Below are positions 42,510 to 50,849 of a DNA stretch of 64,000 nucleotides, in pieces; position 1 is the first letter of the stretch; every line of letters begins with the position of its first letter. The DNA is from Flavimaribacter sp024343425. Its GTDB lineage: Bacteria > Pseudomonadota > Alphaproteobacteria > Rhizobiales > Rhizobiaceae. The translations under genes were made by a program, and so were the position numbers. The DNA lies in the NCBI GenBank assembly GCA_965227645.1, contig OZ245773.1, forward strand, positions 4,650,001 through 4,714,000, read 5' to 3'. The notes beneath the pieces were generated by a model. That model did no database searches. It had not been told where the DNA came from and saw only the letters and a program-made list of their open reading frames with translations.

Positions 42510-43304
42510 TCAGACCAGCGTCTGAACTGTCTTGAACAGGATGTCGGCCAGACGGGCGCCGCCGATAGGCGCCATATCCTTGGTTTCCTGATGGGACAGC
42601 TCGTCGCCGCTCATGCCGGCTGCAAGATTGGTGATGACGGATGCCGCGGCGACGCGCATGCCGAGGAAGCGCGCGAGAATGACTTCCGGAACTGTCGACA
42701 TGCCGACAGCGTCGGCTCCGATCGTTCGGGCCATGCGGATTTCAGCGGGCGTTTCGAAGCTCGGACCTGAAAACCACATATAGACGCCGCGATGCAGGAA
42801 ATGTCCGCACTGTTCTGCCGCGGCGTCCATGGCCGCGCGCATGTCCGCATCGTAGGCGCTCGTCAGACCGACGAACCGCCGATCGCTTGTCTCGCCGAAA
42901 AGCGGGTTGGAGCCCGAGAAATTGATATGATCGGTGATCTGCATGACCGAACCGGCCGGCATCTCGGGATGCAACGAGCCGGCGGCGTTCGTCAGAAACA
43001 GCTTTTCGACGCCGAGGGCGCGCAGCGTCTCAAGCGGCGCGCGCATGGCCGACGCGTCGCCGTGCTCGTAATAGTGGGCGCGGCCCGACAGCATGATGAC
43101 GGGGCAAGCGCCCATGACGCCGGCGACGAGTTCCGCCGCATGTCCGGAGACGCCTGCGCCTGGAAACCCATCAAGATCGCCATAGGGAATCCGGACCGGA
43201 TCGCTGACCCTTTCGGCGAGTTTTCCGAGGCCGGAACCGAGCACAATGGCCGTCTTCGGTTCAAGGCTCCCGATGCGGGAGCGTATCGTCGCGGCTGCGG
43301 ACAT
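42510..43304 (-). CDS. punA: Purine nucleoside phosphorylase (trimeric type)
   Basis: A 264-residue enzyme that phosphorolyses purine nucleosides, mainly inosine and guanosine. The trimeric-family features are AIVLGSGLGKLAE near residue 19, the phosphate/ribose site GRAHYYEH, TNAAGSL near residue 104, and the purine-site segment YMWFSGPSFETPAEIR with the late Asn in VITNLAAGMS. It lies two bases downstream of cdd and 38 bases before deoA in one operon. Confidence 0.93.
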   Translation of the reverse strand: MSAAATIRSRIGSLEPKTAIVLGSGLGKLAERVSDPVRIPYGDLDGFPGAGVSGHAAELVAGVMGACPVIMLSGRAHYYEHGDASAMRAPLETLRALGVEKLFLTNAAGSLHPEMPAGSVMQITDHINFSGSNPLFGETSDRRFVGLTSAYDADMRAAMDAAAEQCGHFLHRGVYMWFSGPSFETPAEIRMARTIGADAVGMSTVPEVILARFLGMRVAAASVITNLAAGMSGDELSHQETKDMAPIGGARLADILFKTVQTLV

Positions 43305-43306
43305 GA

Positions 43307-43696
43307 TCAGAGGTCGCCGCCATCGAAGGCCAGCGGCAGCAATTCAGCCATGGTGACCGTCTTGACGACGCCGTTGGCGTCGCACAGATGCACAGGCGTT
43401 TCCGGCTCGGAGAATTCGGCAAGCCGCTGACGGCATCCGCCGCACGGCGTGCAGGCGACCATCTTTTCGGCGATCACCGCAACTTCCGTAATCTTGCGCG
43501 CGCCGCCCATGATCATGTGGCCGATGGCGGTCGTTTCAGCGCACCATCCTTCCGGAAAGGACGCGATCTCGACATTCGCGCCGGAATAGATTTTTCCGTC
43601 CTCGGCGCGAATGGCGGCGCCTACGGGAAAGTCCGAGTAACGCGCATAGCACTTGGCCATTGCATCGCGCGCAGCAACAAACAGTTCGTGGGACAT
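43307..43696 (-). CDS. cdd: Cytidine deaminase
   Basis: Cdd deaminates cytidine and deoxycytidine to uridine forms. The 129-residue product is the small tetrameric type, with the zinc and catalytic motifs CAETTAI (about residue 51; Cys ligand plus catalytic Glu) and PCGGCRQRL (about residues 84-92; two Cys ligands), and N-terminal YARYSDFPVGAAI. It sits between the transporter permease and punA with only a few bases between genes. Confidence 0.96.
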   Translation of the reverse strand: MSHELFVAARDAMAKCYARYSDFPVGAAIRAEDGKIYSGANVEIASFPEGWCAETTAIGHMIMGGARKITEVAVIAEKMVACTPCGGCRQRLAEFSEPETPVHLCDANGVVKTVTMAELLPLAFDGGDL

Positions 43697-43700
43697 AACG

Positions 43701-44675
43701 CTAGCGCTCCTTCACATAGGGCACGCCACCGGCCTTGGGCGGAATGGCTTTGCCGATAAAGCCCGCAAGCAGAATCACCGTCAGCACGTAAGGCAGCGCC
43801 TGCATGAACTGGACCGGAACCGTGCCGATGAGCGGCAGGCTCTGTCCCTGCAGCAGGATGCCGAGGGCGTCGAGGAACCCGAAGAGGAGGCAGGCGAACA
43901 TGACATTGACCGGCCGCCACTTGGCGAAGATCAGGGCGGCGAGCGCGATGAATCCCTTGCCCGCCGTCATGCCCTTCACGAAGCCGGCGGCGACCGCCAT
44001 GGAGAGATAGGCGCCCGCGATGCCGCACAGGATTCCGCAACAGATTACGGCCAGATAGCGCATCCGGGTCACCGATATGCCGGCCGTATCGACGGCGCCG
44101 GGATTTTCACCGACCGCGCGCAGGCGAAGGCCGAACCGGGTGCGGTGCAGCACCCACCAGGTGAACGGCACCATGGCGAATGCGAAATAGGTCAGCACGA
44201 AATGACCGGATATGAGGTTGGTGTAGATCGGCCCCAGGAAGGGAATGTCCGCAAGGGCGTCGGCAAAGGGCAATTCAACCGCCTGGAAGCGCGAATCCCC
44301 GGTCAGGGCCGGCGTGCGGCCGCCCTGCCGGAACCACGCCTGGCCGAGAATGACCGTAGCGCCGAGCGCGATGAAGTTGATGGCGACGCCGGAGACGATC
44401 TGGTTGCCGCGCTGGGTGATCGACGCGAAGCCATGAACGAGCGCAAGCGCCAGCGATACCAGAATGGCGACGCCGAGACCCAAATAGGCGGACTGGAACA
44501 CCGCGGCGGCGGCGCCTCCGCCGAAAGCGGCCGCTAGCATCTTGCCTTCCAGCCCGATGTCGAAAACGCCCGAGCGTTCCGAAAACAGGCCGGCGAGGGC
44601 TGCAAGGATCAAGGGAACCGAGAGGCGGATCGTGCCTTCCAGCGTGACGAGCATGATTCCGAAAGCCTGATCCAT
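43701..44675 (-). CDS. Nucleoside-type ABC permease, second subunit
   Basis: A 324-residue inner-membrane permease of the branched-chain/ribose-like class used by BMP-type nucleoside importers (NupQ-like). About eight to nine hydrophobic helices are visible, beginning MLVTLEGTIRLSVPLILAALAGLFSERSGVFDIGLEGKML with the typical FDIGLEG motif, and a cytoplasmic loop GLRLRAVGENPGAVDTAGI that contacts the ATPase. The adjoining cdd, punA and deoA point to nucleoside uptake. It ends four bases before cdd. Confidence 0.88.
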   Translation of the reverse strand: MDQAFGIMLVTLEGTIRLSVPLILAALAGLFSERSGVFDIGLEGKMLAAAFGGGAAAAVFQSAYLGLGVAILVSLALALVHGFASITQRGNQIVSGVAINFIALGATVILGQAWFRQGGRTPALTGDSRFQAVELPFADALADIPFLGPIYTNLISGHFVLTYFAFAMVPFTWWVLHRTRFGLRLRAVGENPGAVDTAGISVTRMRYLAVICCGILCGIAGAYLSMAVAAGFVKGMTAGKGFIALAALIFAKWRPVNVMFACLLFGFLDALGILLQGQSLPLIGTVPVQFMQALPYVLTVILLAGFIGKAIPPKAGGVPYVKER

Positions 44676-44678
44676 CGT

Positions 44679-45815
44679 CTATTCCCCCGCCTCGGTCGCT
44701 GCAGCCGGCTTGCCGACGCCTTGCATGGTAGCGAAGAAGGCCGTGATCGCGGGCCGGAACATATGCTCCAGCGCGCCAGCGAACAGGATGACAAGGCCCT
44801 GGATGATGGTGATCATGTCGCGGGAGATCTGCGGCATCTCGAAGGAGATTTCGGCGCCGCCCTGATAGAGCACGCCGAAGAGGATGGCGGCCGGAATGAT
44901 GCCGGCCGGATGCGACCGGCCCATCAGCGCCACGGCGATGCCGACGAAACCGGCGCCGGTCACGAAATCAAGCTGCATGCGCTGCTGGTCGCCCATGATC
45001 GGGTTCAGCGCCATCATGCCTGCAAGCGCGCCGGAGATCACCATGGTGATAATGATGATCCGCGCTTCCTTCATGCCGGCGTATCGCGCGGCGGTGGGGC
45101 TGTGGCCCATGGTGCGCATTTCGTAGCCGAATTTCGTACGCCAGATCAGCAGCCAAACGAGCACGCAGCAAACAAGCGCCAGGAGGAAGGACACGTTGAA
45201 CGGCGCGCCGCCGATATCAAGACCGAAGATCGACATCAGCCAGTCGAGCTTCGGCAATTCCCCGCCCTCGGTGAAGGTGCGGGTCTGCGGCGCCATCGAC
45301 CCGACCGGTTTCAGCACATCGACCAACATGAAAACCATCACGCTGGAAGCAATGAAGTTGAACATGATCGTGGTGATCACGATGTGGCTGCCGCGTTTGG
45401 CCTGCAGGTAACCCGGAATGAAGGCCCAGGCCGCGCCGAAAAAAGCCGAGCCAGCGATCGCGACCACGAATGTCAGATACCACGGAAAGATCCCGTCGAA
45501 TGCCAGACAGGCCAGGGCGACGCCAAGACCGCCGATATAGGCCTGCCCCTCGCCGCCGATATTGAACAATCCGCAATGGAACGCCACCGCCACTGCCAGC
45601 CCGGTGAAGATGAAGTTCGTGGCGTAGTAGAGCGTAAAGCCGATGCCTTCACCGTACCCGAACGCGCCCTGAATGAGCAGCGAGGCGGCGCGCAACGGGC
45701 TCTCGCCGACCAGAAGCACGACAAGACCGGCTACCAGAAATGCGAAGACAAGATTGATCAGCGGGATCAGACCGTATTCGACCCAGCCCGGCAGTTTTCC
45801 AAACGGCGCGCTCAT
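44679..45815 (-). CDS. Nucleoside-type ABC permease, first subunit
   Basis: A 378-residue permease partner (NupP-like), longer than the second subunit because of a periplasmic insert around KPVGSMAPQTRTFTEGGELP. The family segment FNIGGEGQAYIGGLG and the ATPase-contact loop GYEMRTMGHSPTAARYAGM are clear. Its start overlaps the ATPase stop by four bases, and it ends three bases before the next permease. Confidence 0.88.
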   Translation of the reverse strand: MSAPFGKLPGWVEYGLIPLINLVFAFLVAGLVVLLVGESPLRAASLLIQGAFGYGEGIGFTLYYATNFIFTGLAVAVAFHCGLFNIGGEGQAYIGGLGVALACLAFDGIFPWYLTFVVAIAGSAFFGAAWAFIPGYLQAKRGSHIVITTIMFNFIASSVMVFMLVDVLKPVGSMAPQTRTFTEGGELPKLDWLMSIFGLDIGGAPFNVSFLLALVCCVLVWLLIWRTKFGYEMRTMGHSPTAARYAGMKEARIIIITMVISGALAGMMALNPIMGDQQRMQLDFVTGAGFVGIAVALMGRSHPAGIIPAAILFGVLYQGGAEISFEMPQISRDMITIIQGLVILFAGALEHMFRPAITAFFATMQGVGKPAAATEAGE

Positions 45816-47347
45816 TCAGCCGCCTCCATCGGTTCCTCAACGCCCGCCATCAGCAGCCCCAGTTCGGATTCAGATGCATCGGGCGACCGTTCGCCGACGA
45901 TGCGGCCGGCGAACATGACGAGGATGCGGTCGGACAGCGACCGGATTTCGTCGAGTTCGACCGACACCAGCAGCACGGCCTTGCCGGCGTCGCGCATCTC
46001 GATAATGCGCTTGTGGATGAACTCGATGGCCCCGACGTCGACGCCGCGGGTCGGCTGGCCGATCACGAGCACCGTGGGATCACGCTCCATCTCGCGGGCG
46101 AGCACAATCTTCTGCTGGTTGCCGCCGGAGAAATTGGCGGTCTTCAATCGCACGTCGGGCGGACGAATATCATATTGCTCCGCGGTCTGCTGCGCATGAC
46201 TCCGGATGCTGCCAAGATTGAGCATGGGCCCGTTGAGATATTCCTGATCGTAGTGATAGCCGAGAATGGCGTTCTCGTTCTCCTCGAAGGCCAGCACAAG
46301 GCCCATGTGATGACGGTCTTCCGGCACATGCGCCATCTTTCGCTTCCGCAGATCGGCGGGGTCGGCTTCGCCGGTCACGTCGATCGGTTCGTTGCACAGC
46401 ATGACCTGACCGCTTACGGCGCGGCGGATTCCGGTGATCGTCTCCAGCAGTTCCGACTGGCCGTTGCCGGCCACGCCGGCGATTCCGACGATTTCGCCGG
46501 CGCGCACGTCGAGCGACACGTTGTCGACCATGGTCACGCCGCGACCGTCCTTGACAGTCAGGTTCTCGACCGAGAGCTGGACGTCCTTCGGCTTCGACTC
46601 GCCTTTTTCCACGCGCAGCAGAACACGCCGCCCGACCATAAGCTCGGCCAGTTCCTCGACCGAGGTCTCTGAAGTCTTGCGCGTCGCCACCATCTCGCCA
46701 CGACGCATCACTGAAACCTCGTCGGTGATCGCCATGATCTCGCGCAGCTTGTGGGTGATGAAGATGATCGTCTTGCCCTGTTGGCGAAGCTGCTCGAGGA
46801 TCCGGAACAGGTGATCGGCTTCGGCCGGTGTCAGAACGCCCGTGGGTTCATCGAGAATCAGGATGTCGGCGCCGCGATAAAGGGCCTTCAGGATTTCCAC
46901 CCTCTGCTGCAAGCCGACGGGCAATTCCTCGATGACGGCGTCCGGGTTGACCTCGAGCGAATATTCTTTCTCCAGACGCTTCAATTCCGCGCGCGCCCGG
47001 GTGATGCCCTTGTTGAGGATGGCGTTTTCTTCCGCGCCCAGCATCACGTTTTCAAGAACGGAGAAGTTCTCTACCAGCATGAAATGCTGGTGCACCATGC
47101 CGATCCCCGCCTCGATCGCGACGTTGGGATCGCGGATGACGATCTTGTCGCCCCCCACGAAGATGTCGCCGGCGTCGGCCTGATAGAAGCCGTACAGAAT
47201 CGACATGAGCGTCGACTTGCCTGCGCCGTTTTCCCCGATAATGCCGTGAATGGTTCCCCTGCGAACCTGCAGATTGATATTCTTGTTGGCGTGGACGGCA
47301 CCGAAACTTTTGTCGATACCTCGCAATTCAATCGCCAGACTGTCCAT
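45812..47347 (-). CDS. Nucleoside-type ABC transporter ATPase
   Basis: A 511-residue duplicated ATPase of the ribose/nucleoside group. Domain 1 has an intact Walker A (GENGAGKS, about residues 36-43) and LILDEPTG; domain 2 has a degenerate P-loop (GVAGNGQSE), as is normal in this group, with the signature FSGGNQQK. The start ATG at 47347 fits the family; a longer in-frame extension of 99 codons would run across the divergent promoter. No BMP-type binding protein gene is adjacent, so the binding partner must be encoded outside the window. Confidence 0.9.
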   Translation of the reverse strand: MDSLAIELRGIDKSFGAVHANKNINLQVRRGTIHGIIGENGAGKSTLMSILYGFYQADAGDIFVGGDKIVIRDPNVAIEAGIGMVHQHFMLVENFSVLENVMLGAEENAILNKGITRARAELKRLEKEYSLEVNPDAVIEELPVGLQQRVEILKALYRGADILILDEPTGVLTPAEADHLFRILEQLRQQGKTIIFITHKLREIMAITDEVSVMRRGEMVATRKTSETSVEELAELMVGRRVLLRVEKGESKPKDVQLSVENLTVKDGRGVTMVDNVSLDVRAGEIVGIAGVAGNGQSELLETITGIRRAVSGQVMLCNEPIDVTGEADPADLRKRKMAHVPEDRHHMGLVLAFEENENAILGYHYDQEYLNGPMLNLGSIRSHAQQTAEQYDIRPPDVRLKTANFSGGNQQKIVLAREMERDPTVLVIGQPTRGVDVGAIEFIHKRIIEMRDAGKAVLLVSVELDEIRSLSDRILVMFAGRIVGERSPDASESELGLLMAGVEEPMEAAE

Positions 47348-47464
47348 GCGTGACCTTATTTTATCATCTGGTATAAAAACGACTGTATTCGCCTGTTGAA
47401 TGCGACACCAGCCCAATTTATGGGTTTTTTCACAGGGACGACTCAGCGCCAGCCGGGAGGAACG

Positions 47465-48637
47465 ATGCCGCCATTTACATTCAACACGACCCCGCAGATC
47501 GTCGCGAAACCCGGAGCTTGCGCGCAAATAGCGGAGATTGCCGGCCCACTTCTCGGCGAACGCGTCCTGTTCGTCACGGACAGGGGCATACGCAATGTGG
47601 GTCTGGAACGCACAGCCCTGGCCGCGCTCGAAGCGGCCGGACATTCCATCACGATCTTCGACGAGGTCGAAGCCGACCCCAGTCTGGCGACGCTTGAAAA
47701 GGCGATCGCCGTTGCCCGCGAGGTCGACGCAACCGGCGTTTTCGCACTCGGCGGCGGCTCGTCGCTGGACGTGGCAAAGCTGACCGCGCTGATCGCCGGC
47801 TCCGGCGAGGACATCGACGAAGCCTGGGGCGTGGGCAATGCGAAAGGACCGCGACTGCCGCTGGTGCTTGCGCCGACAACCGCCGGCACGGGGTCGGAGG
47901 TCACGCCGGTTTCAATCATCACGGTGGGCGGAGACGAGAAACGCGGCGTGTCGTCGCCGCTCATCCTGCCGGATATCGCCGTGCTTGACGCCGAACTGAC
48001 GCTCACGCTGCCGGCGCCGACCACGGCCGCAACCGGAATCGACGCCATGGTGCACGCCATCGAGGCCTATGCGTCGAAAAACGCCAACAACAATCCGGTG
48101 TCTCGGATGCTGGCGAAAGAGGCGCTCAGACTGCTCGGCGCCAATATAAGGACGGTGATCGAACGCCCGGAGGATATCGATGCGCGCAGCGCCATGCTGC
48201 TCGGCTCCACGCTGGCCGGCATGGCCTTCGCGAATTCGCCGGTCGCGGCAGTGCACGCACTCGCCTATCCGATCGGCGGGACATTTCATATTCCGCATGG
48301 CCTTTCCAATGCGCTGGTGCTGACGGAGGTCCTGCGCTTCAACGCGGCCGAAACGCAGAACGGGTCGGCCGCGCGCTATGCTGAACTGGCGCCATGCGCC
48401 TTTGCGGATTTTCCCGACCATGGCGGCACGCAGGCCAATTGCGCCGCCTTCATCGAGAGGCTCGCCGACCTTTCAACTGCTGTTGGTTTGCCGAAACGGC
48501 TGCGCGACGTCGGTATCGGCGAGGAGGCGCTGCCGCAGATGGCGCGTGACGCGATGAAGCAGACGCGGCTGCTCGTCAACAATCCGCGCGAAGTCGGCGA
48601 GGCCGACGCGCTGGCGATCTATCGGGCGGCCTGGTGA
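47465..48637 (+). CDS. Iron-containing alcohol dehydrogenase
   Basis: A 390-residue group III metal-dependent dehydrogenase. The NAD-binding signature GGGSSLDVAK is near residue 96, and metal ligands are in GIDAMVHAIEAY (Asp, His; about 192-200) and AVHALAYPIGGTFHIPHG (two His; about 261-278). Relatives oxidise alcohols or reduce maleylacetate or aldehydes; the substrate is not clear. ATG 47465 follows GGGAGGAACG. It is divergent from the nucleoside transporter and starts an operon with a thioesterase gene and slyX. Confidence 0.87.
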   Translation: MPPFTFNTTPQIVAKPGACAQIAEIAGPLLGERVLFVTDRGIRNVGLERTALAALEAAGHSITIFDEVEADPSLATLEKAIAVAREVDATGVFALGGGSSLDVAKLTALIAGSGEDIDEAWGVGNAKGPRLPLVLAPTTAGTGSEVTPVSIITVGGDEKRGVSSPLILPDIAVLDAELTLTLPAPTTAATGIDAMVHAIEAYASKNANNNPVSRMLAKEALRLLGANIRTVIERPEDIDARSAMLLGSTLAGMAFANSPVAAVHALAYPIGGTFHIPHGLSNALVLTEVLRFNAAETQNGSAARYAELAPCAFADFPDHGGTQANCAAFIERLADLSTAVGLPKRLRDVGIGEEALPQMARDAMKQTRLLVNNPREVGEADALAIYRAAW

Positions 48638-48639
48638 CC

Positions 48640-49074
48640 ATGACAAGACCGTCTCCCTATACGCGCAACGACTTCCAGCTCTTTCGTCCGCTGCAAACGC
48701 GCTGGTCCGACAACGACATCTACGGCCACATGAACAATGTGGTGCACTACCTGCTGTTCGACACGGCGGTGAACGGCTGGCTGATCGATCGCGGACTGCT
48801 CGATATCCGCGATGGCGACACGATCGGTCTGGTGGTGGAAACCGGCTGTCAGTATTTTCGCGAGATCATGTTTCCGGACAGCGTCAGCGCCGGAATTCGC
48901 GTCGCCCGGCTGGGCAATTCCTCCGTGACCTACGAGGTCGGGTTGTTCGCCAATGAACACGACGGAGCGGCGGCGCAAGGACGTTTCGTCCATGTCTATG
49001 TCGACCGCGAAACCCGCCGGCCGAAGCCGCTCCCCGACGATTGGCGGACAGCTCTCGAGGAAATCTGCGTATGA
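48640..49074 (+). CDS. 4HBT-fold acyl-CoA thioesterase
   Basis: A 144-residue hot-dog-fold thioesterase. The catalytic motif TRWSDNDIYGHMNNVVHY (about residues 20-37) with its Asp is the hallmark of the 4-hydroxybenzoyl-CoA thioesterase group. It starts two bases after the dehydrogenase stop and overlaps slyX by four bases (ATGA), so the three genes form a tight operon. Together with the dehydrogenase it may process a small acyl-CoA or aldehyde intermediate. Confidence 0.85.
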   Translation: MTRPSPYTRNDFQLFRPLQTRWSDNDIYGHMNNVVHYLLFDTAVNGWLIDRGLLDIRDGDTIGLVVETGCQYFREIMFPDSVSAGIRVARLGNSSVTYEVGLFANEHDGAAAQGRFVHVYVDRETRRPKPLPDDWRTALEEICV

Positions 49075-49292
49075 CTGTGTCGACGGACGAGCTTGGCGAG
49101 CGCCTGGCGCGGCTGGAGGAACACGTCGCGCATCAACAGCGCGCAATCGAGGAGCTGTCTGACCAACTGAACGAGCAGTGGAAGGCGATCGAAACGCTGC
49201 AGACGCGTCAGAAGAAACTTGTCGAGCGGTTTGTGGCGGTGGAGGATCAGGTCCGCGAAGCGCCGCCCGTCACGAAGCCTCCGCATTACTGA
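49071..49292 (+). CDS. slyX: SlyX family protein
   Basis: A 73-residue coiled-coil protein of the SlyX family, with heptad-rich helix LGERLARLEEHVAHQQRAIEELSDQLNEQWKAIETLQTRQKKL and the usual short Pro-rich C-terminus ending PPHY. Its function is unknown. ATG 49071 overlaps the thioesterase stop. A 10-bp GC-rich inverted repeat lies at about 49300-49326, just after its stop. Confidence 0.88.
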   Translation: MTVSTDELGERLARLEEHVAHQQRAIEELSDQLNEQWKAIETLQTRQKKLVERFVAVEDQVREAPPVTKPPHY

Positions 49293-49309
49293 TGCGCCGT
49301 GCGTCGACT

Positions 49310-49423
49310 TTATTCGTCGACGCGCGGCTCCACGTAGTGCCAGGCCACGGCGATCACGCCCATCACGATCAGCGCGATAATGAACGAGAGCGCCGCTCCC
49401 AATCCAAGCTGGAACGCTTCCAT
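49310..49423 (-). CDS. Small single-helix membrane protein
   Basis: A 37-residue frame, MEAFQLGLGAALSFIIALIVMGVIAVAWHYVEPRVDE in pattern: a short N-terminus, one strong hydrophobic helix (about residues 10-27) and a charged C-terminus. It is convergent with slyX and its stop codon sits in the loop of an inverted repeat. I do not recognise a family, and no strong ribosome site is visible. It ends close to the pseudogene boundary, so it could be chance. Confidence 0.4.
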   Translation of the reverse strand: MEAFQLGLGAALSFIIALIVMGVIAVAWHYVEPRVDE

Positions 49424-49427
49424 CTGA

Positions 49428-49865
49428 TTGAATGGCCGAGCGGCCTTTATGCGACGGCGACCGTCGTGGGAACACGCCCCGGCGGAGGCGTCGCGGGAGC
49501 ATGGGCGACGCTGCACGCGCTCGGTCGCGAAGGATATCTGGATGTGACACGTCGGCTGCTCGACCTCATCGCCCGCTACAAGAAGGGCATAGAGGCTATA
49601 CCCGGACTGAAGGTCATCGACGATCCGCAGCTTTGCGATCATTGCTTTCACCTCCGACGAGGTCGACCTGCTGCAAGTTGGCAGCCACATGCCGAAACGC
49701 GGCTGGCTGCCGAGTTTTCTGCAAGAGCCCAAAGGCATGCACCTGATGCTCTCGCTTATCCACGAGCAGGCTTGCGACAAGTGGCTGGAAGATCTGCGCT
49801 GGGCGGTTGAAGAACAGCGCGCAGCCGCCCCGGGCAGCGAGAAAAAGGTCGACGTCGTCTACTGA
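49428..49865 (+). pseudogene. Broken group II PLP decarboxylase (S1P-lyase-like)
   Basis: Only the C-terminal third of a group II PLP-dependent decarboxylase/lyase remains. WPSGLYATATVVGTRPGG and the following AGAWATLHALGREGYL match the segment after the cofactor lysine in sphingosine-1-phosphate-lyase-like proteins. Around 49633 the reading frame shifts and continues as AIIAFTSDEVDLLQVGSHMP through KKVDVVY to a TGA at 49863-49865. The N-terminal two thirds, including the cofactor lysine, are absent. It is therefore both 5'-truncated and frameshifted. Confidence 0.85.
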
Positions 49866-49915
49866 CGGCGTCGAAGAACACCGAGCGGAACCAGCAATAT
49901 GACGGGGCAGACCAG

Positions 49916-50692
49916 ATGACCAGACGCTTTCTTCTCATCTATACGATCCTCGGATTCTGCTTTCTGTATGTGCCGCTGTTCTTTCTCGTCCTGTTCTCCT
50001 TCAACGACAGCATTATTCCGTCACTGCCGATTCGCGGTCTTACCCTGAAATGGTATCGCGAACTCGGCCATGACTTCGTTCTGTACGACGCCCTGTATTC
50101 CAGCCTGATCATTGCGTCGGCGACAACTGTTATTTCGACGACGATCGTAACGATGGCTGCATTTCCGCTTGTCCGCAGCGCTTTCCGTTTCAAGCGGATG
50201 AGCCAGGCGCTTTTGCTGCCCATGATCATTCCGCACTTTCTGATGGGCGTTGCCCTGCTGCTGTTCTTTTCCTTTGTGAACATGCCGCTGTCTCGCCTGA
50301 CCATCATACTGGGTCACGTCGTCTTTACCCTGCCCTTCGCAGTTCTGATCGTATCGACGCGCCTCTACGGGTTCGACCGGACCCTGGAGACGGCCGGAGG
50401 CGATCTGGGCGCGTCGCCTCTGAGGGTTTTCTGGCACATTACCCTGCCGTTGATTGCGCCCGGCGTCGCCGGCGCCGCTCTTTTCGTCTTTACGCTGTCT
50501 ATGGACGAGTTCCTCATCACCTATTTCGTGTCCGGACAGCGCGGCACGCTGACGATGTATATCTGGAGCCTCATGAAGGACGGCATCGGACCGCGCATCA
50601 ACGCGCTGGCGAGCCTGCTGTTCGCCGTGTCATTCCTCATCCTGATCGTCGGCGGCTGGTTGACGCGCAATGCGGGGCAGACCGCGCGCTGA
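49916..50692 (+). CDS. Orphan PotC-like ABC permease
   Basis: A 258-residue permease of the polyamine/opine class (PotC-like). Six hydrophobic helices are visible, and the ATPase-contact loop TAGGDLGASPLRVFWHITLPLIAPG (about residues 160-185) is intact (written here from its Thr-equivalent ETAGG). It lies 50 bases after the broken decarboxylase. No ATPase, partner permease or binding protein of this class is in the window, so it cannot work alone. I infer that its operon was cut by a deletion. Confidence 0.82.
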   Translation: MTRRFLLIYTILGFCFLYVPLFFLVLFSFNDSIIPSLPIRGLTLKWYRELGHDFVLYDALYSSLIIASATTVISTTIVTMAAFPLVRSAFRFKRMSQALLLPMIIPHFLMGVALLLFFSFVNMPLSRLTIILGHVVFTLPFAVLIVSTRLYGFDRTLETAGGDLGASPLRVFWHITLPLIAPGVAGAALFVFTLSMDEFLITYFVSGQRGTLTMYIWSLMKDGIGPRINALASLLFAVSFLILIVGGWLTRNAGQTAR

Positions 50693-50849
50693 TTTTTCAA
50701 TGCATCCGCGCCACGCCGTCTGATCGGCAATGGGCTTAAAAACATCGCGATAATTTCTCCTGTGTCGGGACGATCAGCCTTGCCGTGCAAACCGGTTGCC
50801 CGTAATTACTCTGGTCTTCGCAAAAGCGTATGGCGGGAGGAATGCATTC

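Noticed and set aside
44721..46199. A 492-codon plus-strand open frame opposite the nucleoside permeases
   Set aside because: It is a shadow of strongly conserved permease and ATPase genes, with His/Asp/Arg-rich composition typical of antisense frames in GC-rich DNA.
47348..47644. N-terminal extension of the nucleoside transporter ATPase
   Set aside because: It crosses the divergent promoter and the start of the alcohol dehydrogenase gene, and the family starts at 47347.
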